Shown piece after piece: positions 7,370 to 15,778 of a DNA stretch of 25,052 bases. The position numbers and the translations under genes are program-made. Position 1 is the stretch's first letter; every line of letters begins with the position of its first letter. The notes under the pieces were generated by a model, which saw nothing but the letters and a program-made list of their open reading frames with translations, was not told the origin of the DNA and did not search any database. This stretch comes from an uncultured Desulfobacterales bacterium (lineage in GTDB: Bacteria > Desulfobacterota > Desulfobacteria > Desulfobacterales > JAFDCJ01), in assembly GCA_945787595.1 (NCBI GenBank), contig CALZJV010000104.1, forward strand, positions 1 to 25,052, written 5' to 3'.

Positions 7370-8644
7370 ATGACCCTATTTGTTATCAGCCTAATCAGTA
7401 TGTTGCTCATTGGTTTTCCGTTCATGGTAGTCCTTTTGGGATCTTTGATTCTTTATCTTCAAATCTACATTCCCGGGTTTAATTTAACTGTTTTGATTCA
7501 GCAAATTCTAACCGGGGTTACGCCGCCATCTTTGATGTGCGTGCCCATGTTTATTCTGGCAGCGAGCCTGATAACATCTGGAGAGGCGGCCGGGAAACTG
7601 ATTCGAATGGTTCAGACATTTGTCGGCCATATCCCAGGAGGGTTGCCGATTACCACAAATGCCAGCTGCACCTTGTTTGGAAGCGTCTCAGGCTCCACGC
7701 AGGCTACCGTTGCGGCCATTGGCGGCACCATGAGGCCGATGCTGTTGGAAGCCGGTTATCCCAGTTCGTTTACGTTGGGAATGATCATTAATTCCAGTGA
7801 TATCGCTTTTCTAATTCCACCCAGCATCGGATTTATCGTCTACGGTGTGGCGACGAGTACTTCCATCGGAAAACTATTTTTGGCCGGCATCGGCCCTGGG
7901 CTACTGATCTTTTTATTGTTCTCGATATACTCCTACTTTTACTCTGTAAAAAGAGATGTCGGTCGCATGCCGAAAGCCAACTGGAACGAAAGAATTCAAG
8001 CCCTTAAAGCCGGCATGCCGGTAATGGGGTTTCCGGTTGTTGTGATTGGTGGAATATTTTCCGGCATATTCAGCCCTACGGAAGCCGCTGCGGCTTCCGT
8101 AGCCTATGCCCTGATTCTTGAGATTTTTGTGTATAAAAGTCTGACTTTCACTAAAATCAGAGGCGCCTTTCTCCAGACAGGCGTCATTACGGGTGTCGTT
8201 CTAATTCTTGTTGGTGCAGGACAGGCATTTACATGGCTGTTAAGCTTTCTTAGAATTCCACAGGAAATAATGCCGGTTCTATTTGGTCCCGATCCGACCA
8301 ATATAAAAGTGATATTTGTCGTTGTGGTTTCTTATTTTATTGCCTGCATGTTTGTTGATCCGATAGTGGCTATATACATTTTGAGCCCCATTTTCCATCC
8401 TTACGTCACCGCCTCGGGAGTCGATCCAATTCTGCTGGGCGTATTGGTAACACTTCAGTGTGCCATAGGGTCGGCAACCCCGCCGTTTGGCTGCGACATT
8501 TTTACGGCCCAGTTGATTTTTAGGAGACCTTATCTGGAAGTTATCCGACACACCCCACCGTTTATTTTTATACTTATTCTGGTAACCGTCTTACTCGTCA
8601 TGTTTCCAAGCATTTCTTTATTATTACCGAATATGGCTTTCTAA
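7370..8644 (+). CDS. dctM: TRAP transporter large membrane subunit (DctM family)
   Basis: This 424-residue, highly hydrophobic protein with about 11-12 helices is the ion-coupled permease of the TRAP system. Family landmarks visible are PMFILAASLITSGEAAGKLI (near 58-77), CTLFGSVSGSTQATVAAIGG (near 100-119), IPPSIGFIVYGVATSTSIGKLF, FSPTEAAAASVAYAL and, near the end, TLQCAIGSATPPFGCDIF. The start has AGGGAG 8 bases upstream, overlapping the dctQ stop. It is translated downstream of dctQ in one transcript. A terminator-like hairpin follows it. Confidence 0.93.
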   Translation: MTLFVISLISMLLIGFPFMVVLLGSLILYLQIYIPGFNLTVLIQQILTGVTPPSLMCVPMFILAASLITSGEAAGKLIRMVQTFVGHIPGGLPITTNASCTLFGSVSGSTQATVAAIGGTMRPMLLEAGYPSSFTLGMIINSSDIAFLIPPSIGFIVYGVATSTSIGKLFLAGIGPGLLIFLLFSIYSYFYSVKRDVGRMPKANWNERIQALKAGMPVMGFPVVVIGGIFSGIFSPTEAAAASVAYALILEIFVYKSLTFTKIRGAFLQTGVITGVVLILVGAGQAFTWLLSFLRIPQEIMPVLFGPDPTNIKVIFVVVVSYFIACMFVDPIVAIYILSPIFHPYVTASGVDPILLGVLVTLQCAIGSATPPFGCDIFTAQLIFRRPYLEVIRHTPPFIFILILVTVLLVMFPSISLLLPNMAF

Positions 8645-8671
8645 AACATGTTGTTTCGAGTCTTACACTTT

Positions 8672-8693
8672 ATGCGAGAACGCATCATTTTTT
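8672..8693 (+). terminator. Possible intrinsic terminator after dctM
   Basis: ATGCG (8672-8676), loop AGAA, CGCAT (8681-8685), then TTTTTT (8688-8693). The stem is only 5 bp, so termination is probably partial and would separate the transporter genes from the M24 gene downstream. Confidence 0.5.
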
Positions 8694-8728
8694 AAACATT
8701 GATTAACCATTATTTAAGAGATCTTGTA

Positions 8729-9919
8729 ATGAAACCACCTGTATTTGAGATATCTGAATATAAAGAAAGAGTTGAGAAAACCAAACTCAGTATGGAATCC
8801 AGTCATATTGATGTGATGATTTCAACATTACCGCAAAATATGTATTATTTGTCCGGCTATGATTGCGGTTCCTTTTATGTGCATCAAGGCGTGATTGTTT
8901 CCATTGATAAAGAAGAGCCGATTTGGTTTGGCAGAGGCATGGACTCGAATGGTGCCAGAATTACTACTTGGTTAAAAGAAGAAAATATTAGGGAGTATCG
9001 TGACGATTATGTGCAATCGCCCGTCAAACATCCAATGGATTTTGTTGCGGACATTTTAAAAGAAAAAGGCTGGGACAAAAAAACAATCGGCTTGGAGATG
9101 GATCAATACTATTTCACCGCGCAAGCATATCTATCACTAAAAAAAAACCTTCCTGAAGCCAATCTTAAAAACGCAAATTTACTAGTCAACTGGATAAGAT
9201 TAATCAAATCGGACAGCGAGATAGCCTACATGATGAAGGCCGGCAAAATTGTAGAAAATGCCATGCGTGTCGCTATGGATTCAATAAAAGCAGGCGTCAG
9301 ACAATGCGATGTTGCGGCGAAAGTACTTTATACACAGATGACCGGTACAGAAAAGTTTGGTGGAGACTATACAGCTGTTTTTCCTGTTATGGCTTCAGGA
9401 ATCGGCACTACTGCTGCTCATATGTCATGGTCGGATGAGAAATATCGTGAGAATGAAGTTTCTTATTTAGAAATCGCGGGCTGTAAAAAACGATATCACG
9501 CGCCGCTTTGTCGAACGATATACACCGGCAAACCTCCACAGAAACTCAGCGAAAAAGCCAAATTTGTAATTGATGGATTAAATAAGACCTTGGAGTTTAT
9601 CAGGCCAGGTGTTTCTTGTGAAGAAGTCGAAGCCAAATGGCGAACTTCGATATCAAAAAGCAAAATTATTAAAAAGCATCGTATGGCGTATCCAATTGGA
9701 ATCGGATATCCACCTGACTGGGGAGAACAAACTGTCAGCATGCGGCCAGGAGACAAAACAACACTCAAACCGAACATGGCATTCCATATGATACCTGCAA
9801 TTTGGCAAAAATATGAGGACAAAGATGATTTGGGTTTTATCATCAGCGAAAGTTTTGTGGTAACTGGAAAGGGTTGTGAAACTTTCGCAAATTTTCCGCG
9901 AAAATTGTTTGTTTCTTAA
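8729..9919 (+). CDS. M24-family hydrolase, ectoine-hydrolase (DoeA/EutD)/creatinase-like, intact copy 2
   Basis: The 396-residue pita-bread-fold protein has a creatinase N-domain (MYYLSGYDCGSFYVHQG, WFGRGMDSNGAR, YVQSPVKHPMDF) and an M24 C-domain (FGGDYTAVFPVMASG, AAHMSW, EIAGCKKRYHAPLCRT, IGIGYPPDWGE, LRPGD-like, NMAFHMIP). The Asp-x-Asp metal ligands of true aminopeptidases are not seen: the position reads LEIAGCKKRYHAP, as in metal-independent creatinase and ectoine hydrolases. DoeA/EutD opens ectoine to N-acetyl-diaminobutyrate; a related amidine or amide bond is the likely target. The ATG start is chosen over an in-frame TTG 10 codons earlier because a purine-rich AAGAGA precedes it. It is the only intact one of three M24 copies in the window and sits between TRAP genes and an alcohol dehydrogenase. 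Confidence 0.85.
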   Translation: MKPPVFEISEYKERVEKTKLSMESSHIDVMISTLPQNMYYLSGYDCGSFYVHQGVIVSIDKEEPIWFGRGMDSNGARITTWLKEENIREYRDDYVQSPVKHPMDFVADILKEKGWDKKTIGLEMDQYYFTAQAYLSLKKNLPEANLKNANLLVNWIRLIKSDSEIAYMMKAGKIVENAMRVAMDSIKAGVRQCDVAAKVLYTQMTGTEKFGGDYTAVFPVMASGIGTTAAHMSWSDEKYRENEVSYLEIAGCKKRYHAPLCRTIYTGKPPQKLSEKAKFVIDGLNKTLEFIRPGVSCEEVEAKWRTSISKSKIIKKHRMAYPIGIGYPPDWGEQTVSMRPGDKTTLKPNMAFHMIPAIWQKYEDKDDLGFIISESFVVTGKGCETFANFPRKLFVS

Positions 9920-9925
9920 AAAAAA

Positions 9926-11092
9926 ATGTTTGATCATATTGTAAATTTTAGCTTTCCCACGACGACGATATTTGGATCGGGAGCATTGCGACAATTGCCT
10001 TCGCATTTGTCAGAGCTGATAATTAAAAAGCCGCTTATCGTAACCGATAGAGGATTTGTTTCAACGAATGCATTCAAACACGCGGAAAAAATCCTGAGAT
10101 CCCATCGTATTGATTATCGAACTTTTTCGGAAGTTTCATCCAACCCACTTGATGAAGATATAGAAAAAGCGATTACATTCTACAAAAATGAAGAATGTGA
10201 TGGCTTAATTGGTTTGGGGGGCGGATCTTCAATGGATGCGGCCAAAGCCCTCTCAGTGATGGTCGCAAATGAAGGTAAGGTGGCTGACTTTGATGTCGCA
10301 ACCGGCGGGAACAAGAACATTAAGGGACCGCTTCCTCCATTAATTGCAGTTCCTACTACTTCCGGAACTGGCAGCGAGGTTGGACGTTGTGCAGTCATAT
10401 CTTCAAAAAAGGATGGAAGAAAATTTATGGTTTGTCATCCATTGATGATGCCGGATTTGGCATTGCTTGACCCTGAGTTGACAATGGAACTACCACCATT
10501 TCTAACAGCGGCTACAGGCATGGACGCTTTTTCCCATTGTTTGGAATCTCTGGTGTCGCCTGTATTCCACCCTTTGTGCGATGCTATTGCATTAAAGGGT
10601 ATCGAACTGATCTCGCGTTACCTTGAACGCGCTTTTAACAACCCAATGGACATTGAAGCGCGAGGCTACATGCAACTGGCTTCAATGATGGGCGCAGTTG
10701 CATTTCAAAAAGATTTAGGGGCGACACACTCAATTGCTCATGCGCTATCTGCCGTCTGCAGTATCCATCACGGACTCGCTAATGCCATATGCATGGTACC
10801 CGTTATGATATTCAACAAAGAATCATCGGCAAAACAATATTCTCAAGTAGCAAAAACGTTCGGAATTAAAACCTTTTCCATGACCGATCTTGAAGCTTCA
10901 GATAAAGCTATTGAATGCGTCGGTGAACTGGTAGAAAGGCTCAAACTTCCTATAAAACTACGTGAAGTAGGTGTGAAAGAATCCCTTCTTACGGAAATAT
11001 CTCAAAAAGCTTATTTGGATCCATGCCACAAAACGAATCCGAGGCCATGTAGTGAAAATGACCTTTTAGGAATTCTCGAAGAAGCCCTTTGA
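9926..11092 (+). CDS. Iron-containing alcohol dehydrogenase
   Basis: A group III (Fe-ADH) NAD(P)-dependent alcohol/aldehyde oxidoreductase of 388 residues. Visible are FPTTTIFGSGAL (9-20), the nucleotide-binding GLGGGSSMDAAKA (near 96-108), PLIAVPTTSGTGSEVG (near 137-152) and the metal-ligand set: Asp in PDLALLDPEL, His in TGMDAFSHCLE, His in GATHSIAHAL and His in SIHHGLANA. It begins 6 bases after the M24 stop, so the two are cotranscribed. It could oxidise an alcohol or reduce a semialdehyde released by the pathway; the substrate is not evident. The adjacent RpiR gene is on the same strand. Confidence 0.92.
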   Translation: MFDHIVNFSFPTTTIFGSGALRQLPSHLSELIIKKPLIVTDRGFVSTNAFKHAEKILRSHRIDYRTFSEVSSNPLDEDIEKAITFYKNEECDGLIGLGGGSSMDAAKALSVMVANEGKVADFDVATGGNKNIKGPLPPLIAVPTTSGTGSEVGRCAVISSKKDGRKFMVCHPLMMPDLALLDPELTMELPPFLTAATGMDAFSHCLESLVSPVFHPLCDAIALKGIELISRYLERAFNNPMDIEARGYMQLASMMGAVAFQKDLGATHSIAHALSAVCSIHHGLANAICMVPVMIFNKESSAKQYSQVAKTFGIKTFSMTDLEASDKAIECVGELVERLKLPIKLREVGVKESLLTEISQKAYLDPCHKTNPRPCSENDLLGILEEAL

Positions 11093-11117
11093 TTCCAAAA
11101 TGCAAGAGGGATGTTAA

Positions 11118-11216
11118 GTGGCAAAAGGTATTGGGAACAGCCAAATGGTTGGTATTATTGGCAATCTTTTACCTGGAAAGCTATTAGAATTGGGATTTGA
11201 CTGGATGATCAGCTGA
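11118..11216 (+). CDS. Possible 32-residue small protein or leader ORF
   Basis: A GTG frame preceded by AGAGGG (about 11105-11110) encodes a short peptide with hydrophobic stretch MVGIIGNLLPGKLLELGF and ends at TGA. It sits between the alcohol dehydrogenase and the RpiR regulator. It may be a leader peptide, a small amphipathic protein or chance. I recognise no family. Confidence 0.22.
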   Translation: MAKGIGNSQMVGIIGNLLPGKLLELGFDWMIS

Positions 11217-11266
11217 GCCAATTATTTATGGAATATAATCGAAGTCAGGGAGGAGAAGCGACTTCC

Positions 11267-12172
11267 ATGCGTTCTTCAAAACGGGCAGGTTCTAATATCG
11301 TTCAAATAATTCAAGACCAATATTCCGAGCTCAATAATACGAACAGAAAAATCGCTGATTTCATTGTCCATAATTTGGAAAAAGCAACATTTTTATCTCT
11401 TTTGGAAATATCGAAAGAGATTGGAGTGTCAGATGCAAGTTTGGTTCGTTTTGCAAAAAAACTAAACTTCGAAGGTTTTCAAGACTTGCGTGAGAACCTT
11501 GTTGAATATATTCGAAAGTTAATTTATCCCACGAGCAAAGGAAGTTTTATAAAAATAAAAGGTCATCCACTCATAGAAACGGTCCTTAAAAAGGAGATTG
11601 AGTACATCCAAAAAACCATGACCAACATCTCCCTTGAGGATTTCGAACTTATGGTTGAAATGATAGTTTCAGCAAGGCGAACCTATTGTATGGGATGGGG
11701 GTATTCTTCTTTTTTGGCGGAATTTTTGACCTTCGGACTTAACTTTTTATCTTTCGATTCAATATCAATAACTAGAGAAAGAAGGCCCTTGATTCAGCAG
11801 ATATTCAACTTAAATGATGATGATGTTCTTATCGTTTTTGATCTGCTTCTCTATTCGGTAGAAGTGCAAGAAGCTGTAGAATATCTTCGTAATAAGAACA
11901 GAAAAGTTAAAATCATTACATTTACTAATGATTCTACCGCGAAAATTGTTCGTTGTGCAGATCTAAATTTTTATTTTGATTTGTCCGGACATGAATTCCA
12001 GGTAATATCTCTTTCTGCCCCCATGAGTTTTATTAACTCTATATTAGAGCAGATCGTATTAATAAAAAGAGAAAAAACAACTAAGGCGATGACAGAGTTT
12101 CAGCAATTTGTTCAGACCAACCCACAACATTATTCCCAGTTAGGTTTAAAATACCCGAAGATAGGCATATGA
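11267..12172 (+). CDS. MurR/RpiR-family transcriptional regulator
   Basis: A cytoplasmic DNA-binding regulator with an N-terminal HTH_6 domain (NNTNRKIADFIVHNLEKA, then SLLEISKEIGVSDASLVRFAKKL and FEGFQDLRENL, about residues 12-75) and a C-terminal SIS ligand-binding domain (about 120-265: CMGWGYSSFLAEFL, DDVLIVFDLLLYSVEVQEAV, VKIITFTNDSTAKIVRCAD). SIS domains usually bind phosphosugars, but RpiR members also control amino-acid and amine catabolism. The ATG at 11267 is chosen because GGGAGGAG lies 11 bases upstream; an ATG 13 codons earlier (11228) has no ribosome site. As last gene of the AT-rich block and next to the oppositely oriented dehydratase operon, it probably regulates one or both; dyads at 4634-4681 are candidate sites. 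Confidence 0.88.
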   Translation: MRSSKRAGSNIVQIIQDQYSELNNTNRKIADFIVHNLEKATFLSLLEISKEIGVSDASLVRFAKKLNFEGFQDLRENLVEYIRKLIYPTSKGSFIKIKGHPLIETVLKKEIEYIQKTMTNISLEDFELMVEMIVSARRTYCMGWGYSSFLAEFLTFGLNFLSFDSISITRERRPLIQQIFNLNDDDVLIVFDLLLYSVEVQEAVEYLRNKNRKVKIITFTNDSTAKIVRCADLNFYFDLSGHEFQVISLSAPMSFINSILEQIVLIKREKTTKAMTEFQQFVQTNPQHYSQLGLKYPKIGI

Positions 12173-12252
12173 TTGCGAAATTATAGATATCTCTTAATAT
12201 CCAATTGATTTAGCAAGTACAAACTATGCAAAAGTAAGGTTGAGTATGTGAG

Positions 12253-13248
12253 TTATGGTTTGCGTTTCTTTTCGAGCCGGTCCTGAATGATCTGTATATA
12301 GGCCGTGGAATCTATTGTGCCGCCGGAAACAATCGACACTACACGCTTCCCGCCCACATTGACCCTGCCGTTGAGCATCGCCCCTACACCGACGGCGGCT
12401 GCGCCCTCGACAATGGTCCGGTGAGTTTCAAACAGATAAAACATGCCGTCCTTGATCTCCTCTTCGCTGATGAGAAAATGATCGTTCACGAATTTTTCCA
12501 CCATCGGCAGGGTGAATTGATTGTCAAAACCGATACCGCCCAGCAGCGAATCGGCAATGGAATTTTTTTCCGCCACCTGCACGGGCCTTCCGGCTTTCAG
12601 GCTTTCCAGCATAGCCGGTGAACGATCGAGGGAAAGGCCCACCACATAGATATCGGGGTTGATGGATTTTGCCACCATGGCCATTCCCGCCAGCAAACCG
12701 CCGCCGGATAGCTGGATTAGTAGGACATCGGTATCGGGAAGCTTTGTCAGAATTTCGAGAGCGATGGTTCCCTGGCCGGCGATAATCAACGGATCGTCAA
12801 AGGGAACCACGGGGATGAGCCCCCCAGCTTTCATCAACGTCCGGTAGTTCTTTTCCGCTTCGTCCTGGGATTGGCCTTTCACAGCAACTTCCGCGCCAAG
12901 GTTTCGGATCATCTCCGCCCGGTAGGCAGCCACATGCTCGGACAGACAGACAGTCGCTTGGATACCAGTCTGACCGGCAACATAAGCCACTGCTTTTCCG
13001 TGATTGCCCGTCGAAAAGGTGATCACGCCGCGCTGCTTCGCTTCGTCACCGAGGCTGAGAATTTTATTGGCCGCCCCTCTGACCTTGAAGGCACCGGTGT
13101 GCTGAAGGCATTCCATTTTCAGATGGACGCTTTTGGCGCCGGTTCGCTTGGCCAGCTCGGAAGCGCTTATCAACGGGGTTTCCTTGACCATGGACTTGAT
13201 GCGGCACTTGGCTTTGTAGGCATCATTTAGGGTCGGCATTTCATTCAT
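12253..13248 (-). CDS. Threonine/serine dehydratase family (EutB-like) PLP enzyme
   Basis: This 331-residue fold-type II PLP enzyme has the PLP lysine in GAFKVRGAANKI (Lys55), the TFSTGNHGKAVAYVA loop (near 78-92) and the phosphate-binding SGGGLLAGM. Family members dehydrate or deaminate serine/threonine-type amino acids, or racemise serine. In ectoine/hydroxyectoine gene sets the homolog EutB acts on a hydroxylated amino acid intermediate. The length lacks the C-terminal ACT regulatory domain of biosynthetic IlvA, so it is the catabolic, unregulated type. The start overlaps the stop of the upstream M20 gene by 4 bases (ATGA), showing translational coupling. It is last in the minus-strand operon. 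RidA at 2951 would remove its enamine product. Confidence 0.88.
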   Translation of the reverse strand: MNEMPTLNDAYKAKCRIKSMVKETPLISASELAKRTGAKSVHLKMECLQHTGAFKVRGAANKILSLGDEAKQRGVITFSTGNHGKAVAYVAGQTGIQATVCLSEHVAAYRAEMIRNLGAEVAVKGQSQDEAEKNYRTLMKAGGLIPVVPFDDPLIIAGQGTIALEILTKLPDTDVLLIQLSGGGLLAGMAMVAKSINPDIYVVGLSLDRSPAMLESLKAGRPVQVAEKNSIADSLLGGIGFDNQFTLPMVEKFVNDHFLISEEEIKDGMFYLFETHRTIVEGAAAVGVGAMLNGRVNVGGKRVVSIVSGGTIDSTAYIQIIQDRLEKKRKP

Positions 13249-14456
13249 CGTGAGTCCTTTAAAAATTTTAATCCATCAGCCTTTTTAAAAAATTTCAACG
13301 CGCCTTTGACGTACATTTCGACACCGGCGGGCATTGTATCTTCATCGATGTTAAAACATGGATTGTGATGGGATATGTGGCTGCCCTTTTTTTCGTTTCC
13401 CGTCCCAAGGAACATAAACACCCCCGGCACCCTCGAGCTGTATTCGGAAAAATCCTCGCTGGCGATGGTCTGGTTGTCGATGAGACACTTTTCATCAACA
13501 AACACTTCTTTGGCGGCTTCCCTGGCGATCTTTACCATCTCCTCATGGTTGATCAGCGGGATGTTTTCATGAACGATATCGATCTCACAGGTGCAGCGAT
13601 GGGTTCTGCAGACCTGTTCCACGATTCTTATGAATCTTTCCGTGGGCTGCGCTTCACTGTCGGGGCCGGCGGGGTAAAGAAACCGAATAGACCCCTCCAA
13701 GTGGACCTTGTCGGGGATGATATTGCTTTTGGTCCCGCCGGCGATTTTGCCGAACATGATCACGGTTGACTTCAGGTTGCTGATCTCTCTGGTTTGAATT
13801 ATCTGAACCGTCTGAATCACATTTGCTGCGGCAATGACCGGATCGACGGCATCCTCCGGCACGCCGGTGTGGCCGCCTTTCCCGTAGATAGTGATTTTGA
13901 AAACATCCAGACCTGCCATGACAGGACCGGGCGTTACCGCAATTTTGCCTGACACCACCGGTGTCCAGATATGGATTCCCATAGCGGCATCGACGGCGGG
14001 ATTTTCGAGGACACCATCTGCGATCATATGGACGGCTCCGGCGATTTCTTCATTGGGTTGAAAGACAAACTTGATGGTTCCCGCGATTTCGTCTTTATTT
14101 TCTTTCAAAATTTTAGCGGCGACCAGCAACATGGCCATGTGGGCATCATGGCCGCAAGCGTGCATGATGCCCTTGTTTTTTGATTTATACGCGACCTCAT
14201 TTTCTTCTTCGACGGGCAGGGCATCCATGTCCGCTCTGAGCATTAATACAGGTTGGGGTTTAAAACCTTCCAGCAGGGCCACAACCCCGGTTTTGGACAT
14301 CCGTTGCGGGTGCAATCCAAGGTTTTTAAGATAGTTCTCTACCACTCCGGCCGTACGGTGCTCTTCAAATCCAAGCTCGGGATATATGTGAAAATCCCGC
14401 CTCAAATCCAAGAGTTCTTTATTCAGCTCTCCAATACGCTTTTTTATTTTGTCCAT
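13245..14456 (-). CDS. M20 family metal-dependent amidohydrolase/aminoacylase
   Basis: A 403-residue M20D-type zinc hydrolase (hippurate hydrolase/N-acyl-amino-acid deacylase group). Motifs: LRRDFHIYPELGFEE (18-32), LRADMDALPVEE (73-84), HACGHDAHMAML (99-110, metal Cys101 and His103), FQPNEEIAGA (132-141, catalytic Glu), IHIWTP, and SHHNPCFNID near the C-terminus with the last metal His. The middle dimerisation domain (GKGGHTGVPEDAVDPV) is present. It would release a free amino acid from an N-acyl or amide precursor. It could take the place of the AstE-type deacetylase DoeB/EutE in an ectoine-like route (inference). It is coupled to the downstream dehydratase by ATGA. Confidence 0.92.
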   Translation of the reverse strand: MDKIKKRIGELNKELLDLRRDFHIYPELGFEEHRTAGVVENYLKNLGLHPQRMSKTGVVALLEGFKPQPVLMLRADMDALPVEEENEVAYKSKNKGIMHACGHDAHMAMLLVAAKILKENKDEIAGTIKFVFQPNEEIAGAVHMIADGVLENPAVDAAMGIHIWTPVVSGKIAVTPGPVMAGLDVFKITIYGKGGHTGVPEDAVDPVIAAANVIQTVQIIQTREISNLKSTVIMFGKIAGGTKSNIIPDKVHLEGSIRFLYPAGPDSEAQPTERFIRIVEQVCRTHRCTCEIDIVHENIPLINHEEMVKIAREAAKEVFVDEKCLIDNQTIASEDFSEYSSRVPGVFMFLGTGNEKKGSHISHHNPCFNIDEDTMPAGVEMYVKGALKFFKKADGLKFLKDSR

Positions 14457-14550
14457 TCCAATAAACCTTTATTCAGACCTCGTAATTTACTATGAAAATA
14501 GCTCCTTTTTTAGACATTATCAGGCGTTATGAAACCTTCTCCGAGCATGG

Positions 14551-14637
14551 GTTTCAGGTTTCAGGTTTCAGGTTTCGGGTGTCAGGTTTCAGGTCAGCTT
14601 CCGCGTTTTCACCCCTGACACCTGACACCCGAAACCT
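14551..14637. repeat. Palindromic repeat with heptameric GTTTCAG tandem arm
   Basis: The left side holds GTTTCAG repeated with 7-bp period (14551-14592, some units changed to GTTTCGG or GTGTCAG). A perfect 17-bp inverted arm occurs at 14570-14586 and 14621-14637 around a 34-base loop. It lies between racemase copy 2 and the M20 gene, with no coding capacity. It belongs to the same style of element as those at 15576, 16807 and 22167. Confidence 0.8.
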
Positions 14638-14722
14638 TAGTGCCAATGTCCAATTTTCATGCAATCCCGTGACAGCTAGGGTGTAACAGCCATTTTTCCA
14701 AGCTGAATGAGAACATCTGTTA

Positions 14723-15451
14723 TTACATGACGTCATCAAAGCGTTTCTTCACCACCGCAGAATATACGTAATCGATCATTGTCAGATAGTCGTACACCGG
14801 CAAATTCACAGCCTGCTGAACGTCTTTGCCGTATGGCGGAAGCATGCTGCATTCCAGGAGAATCGACTTTACCTCGGGGTGTTCGGCCGTCAGTCTCTTC
14901 GCAATCCCCACGACTTCTTCTCGTATCTTGTCGCTGTCTAAAAAGCCTGTTTCATCAAAGACCGCATCTTTGAAATGCCTCGAATCTTCCAGCCCGTAAA
15001 TGATCAGAGAGTCATCTTTTACGCCGACCTTTTTGAAGACATCCGGTGTCAGCGATTTTGAATTTGCTGTTATGATACCAATTGCGGCAGGGTCGGGAAG
15101 TGTGGCCGCGATGAATGGAATCTGTAAGAGGCTGGATAGAAAAACAGGGACGTTGACAGCCGCTTTGACTTCTTTTTGGTAAATTGCCATAAATCCGCAG
15201 TCACCGGTGATGGCCTTGACACCTTCACGTTCAAGTTGCCTGGCCCCTGATATCATTTTTTCCACAAAGCCAAGATCGTGGGCAAATATCCGCTCCACAG
15301 TAAGCCCGTCGATGCGTTTGAATCTGACCGGATATTGGTAGCTGGCGGCATTGCCGACATCTCCGTGAATAAACGGTGAAAAGGTGTCCAGTAAAAGAAT
15401 GCCGACGGCCTCACCATAGGACGTCTGTCCTTTGACCGCTTTAAATATCAT
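14723..15451 (-). CDS. Aspartate/glutamate racemase superfamily protein, copy 2
   Basis: A 242-residue paralog of the gene at 4811, alignable throughout. It shares the GEAVGILLLD opening, the first cysteine motif GDCGFMA, VPVFLSSLLQIPFIAA, the second cysteine motif LLECSMLPPY, and VNLPVYDYLTMIDYVYSAVV. Both presumed acid/base cysteines are present, so the enzyme should be active as a racemase, isomerase or related C-C lyase of a small carboxylate. It belongs to the minus-strand set, downstream of the M24 pseudogene and upstream of the M20 gene. Its more GC-rich codons differ from copy 1, suggesting the two copies have separate histories rather than a fresh duplication. Substrate not known. 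Confidence 0.8.
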   Translation of the reverse strand: MIFKAVKGQTSYGEAVGILLLDTFSPFIHGDVGNAASYQYPVRFKRIDGLTVERIFAHDLGFVEKMISGARQLEREGVKAITGDCGFMAIYQKEVKAAVNVPVFLSSLLQIPFIAATLPDPAAIGIITANSKSLTPDVFKKVGVKDDSLIIYGLEDSRHFKDAVFDETGFLDSDKIREEVVGIAKRLTAEHPEVKSILLECSMLPPYGKDVQQAVNLPVYDYLTMIDYVYSAVVKKRFDDVM

Positions 15452-15575
15452 GGTGCGCTGTCCTTTCGTCTAATATTTGGTGAAGTGGTATCTTTCCCCT
15501 CACAAAAACGTAAAGTCAAGGTATTGTCTGAAATTATTCCGCTAGCGGTGGACCAAAAAGCATTGAATTAAACAA

Positions 15576-15703
15576 CTTGAATGACGAATAACGAACAAGG
15601 AATGACGATTGACGAAGGAAGGCATTCTGTCGATTTTATCTAAAAAGACAGAGCGTAGCGATTCCACCCTTCGTCATTTGTCACTCGTCATTCGTCATTC
15701 AAA
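15576..15703. repeat. Palindromic element with heptamer arms and conserved hairpin core
   Basis: The left arm is GAATGAC-type heptamers (15578-15618) and the right arm is the inverted GTCATTC-type heptamers (15667-15701). Between them lies a core at 15621-15665 with TCTGTC/GACAGA stem and the tail GAGCGTAGCGATTC. The core recurs at 16845-16882. The element fills most of the gap between racemase copy 2 and the M24 pseudogene. No gene is seen in the gap. Confidence 0.8.
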
Positions 15704-15778
15704 TACTTCGTATGAAACTACAGTTTCTTTTTCGATCAAACTAGCCGCTTCAACGGCCAGCGTCGGCGCTGATCCGGC

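Noticed and set aside
14551..14637. GTTTCAG tandem units as a CRISPR array
   Set aside because: Units are 7 bp without spacers, and the structure is a palindrome. No cas genes are nearby.
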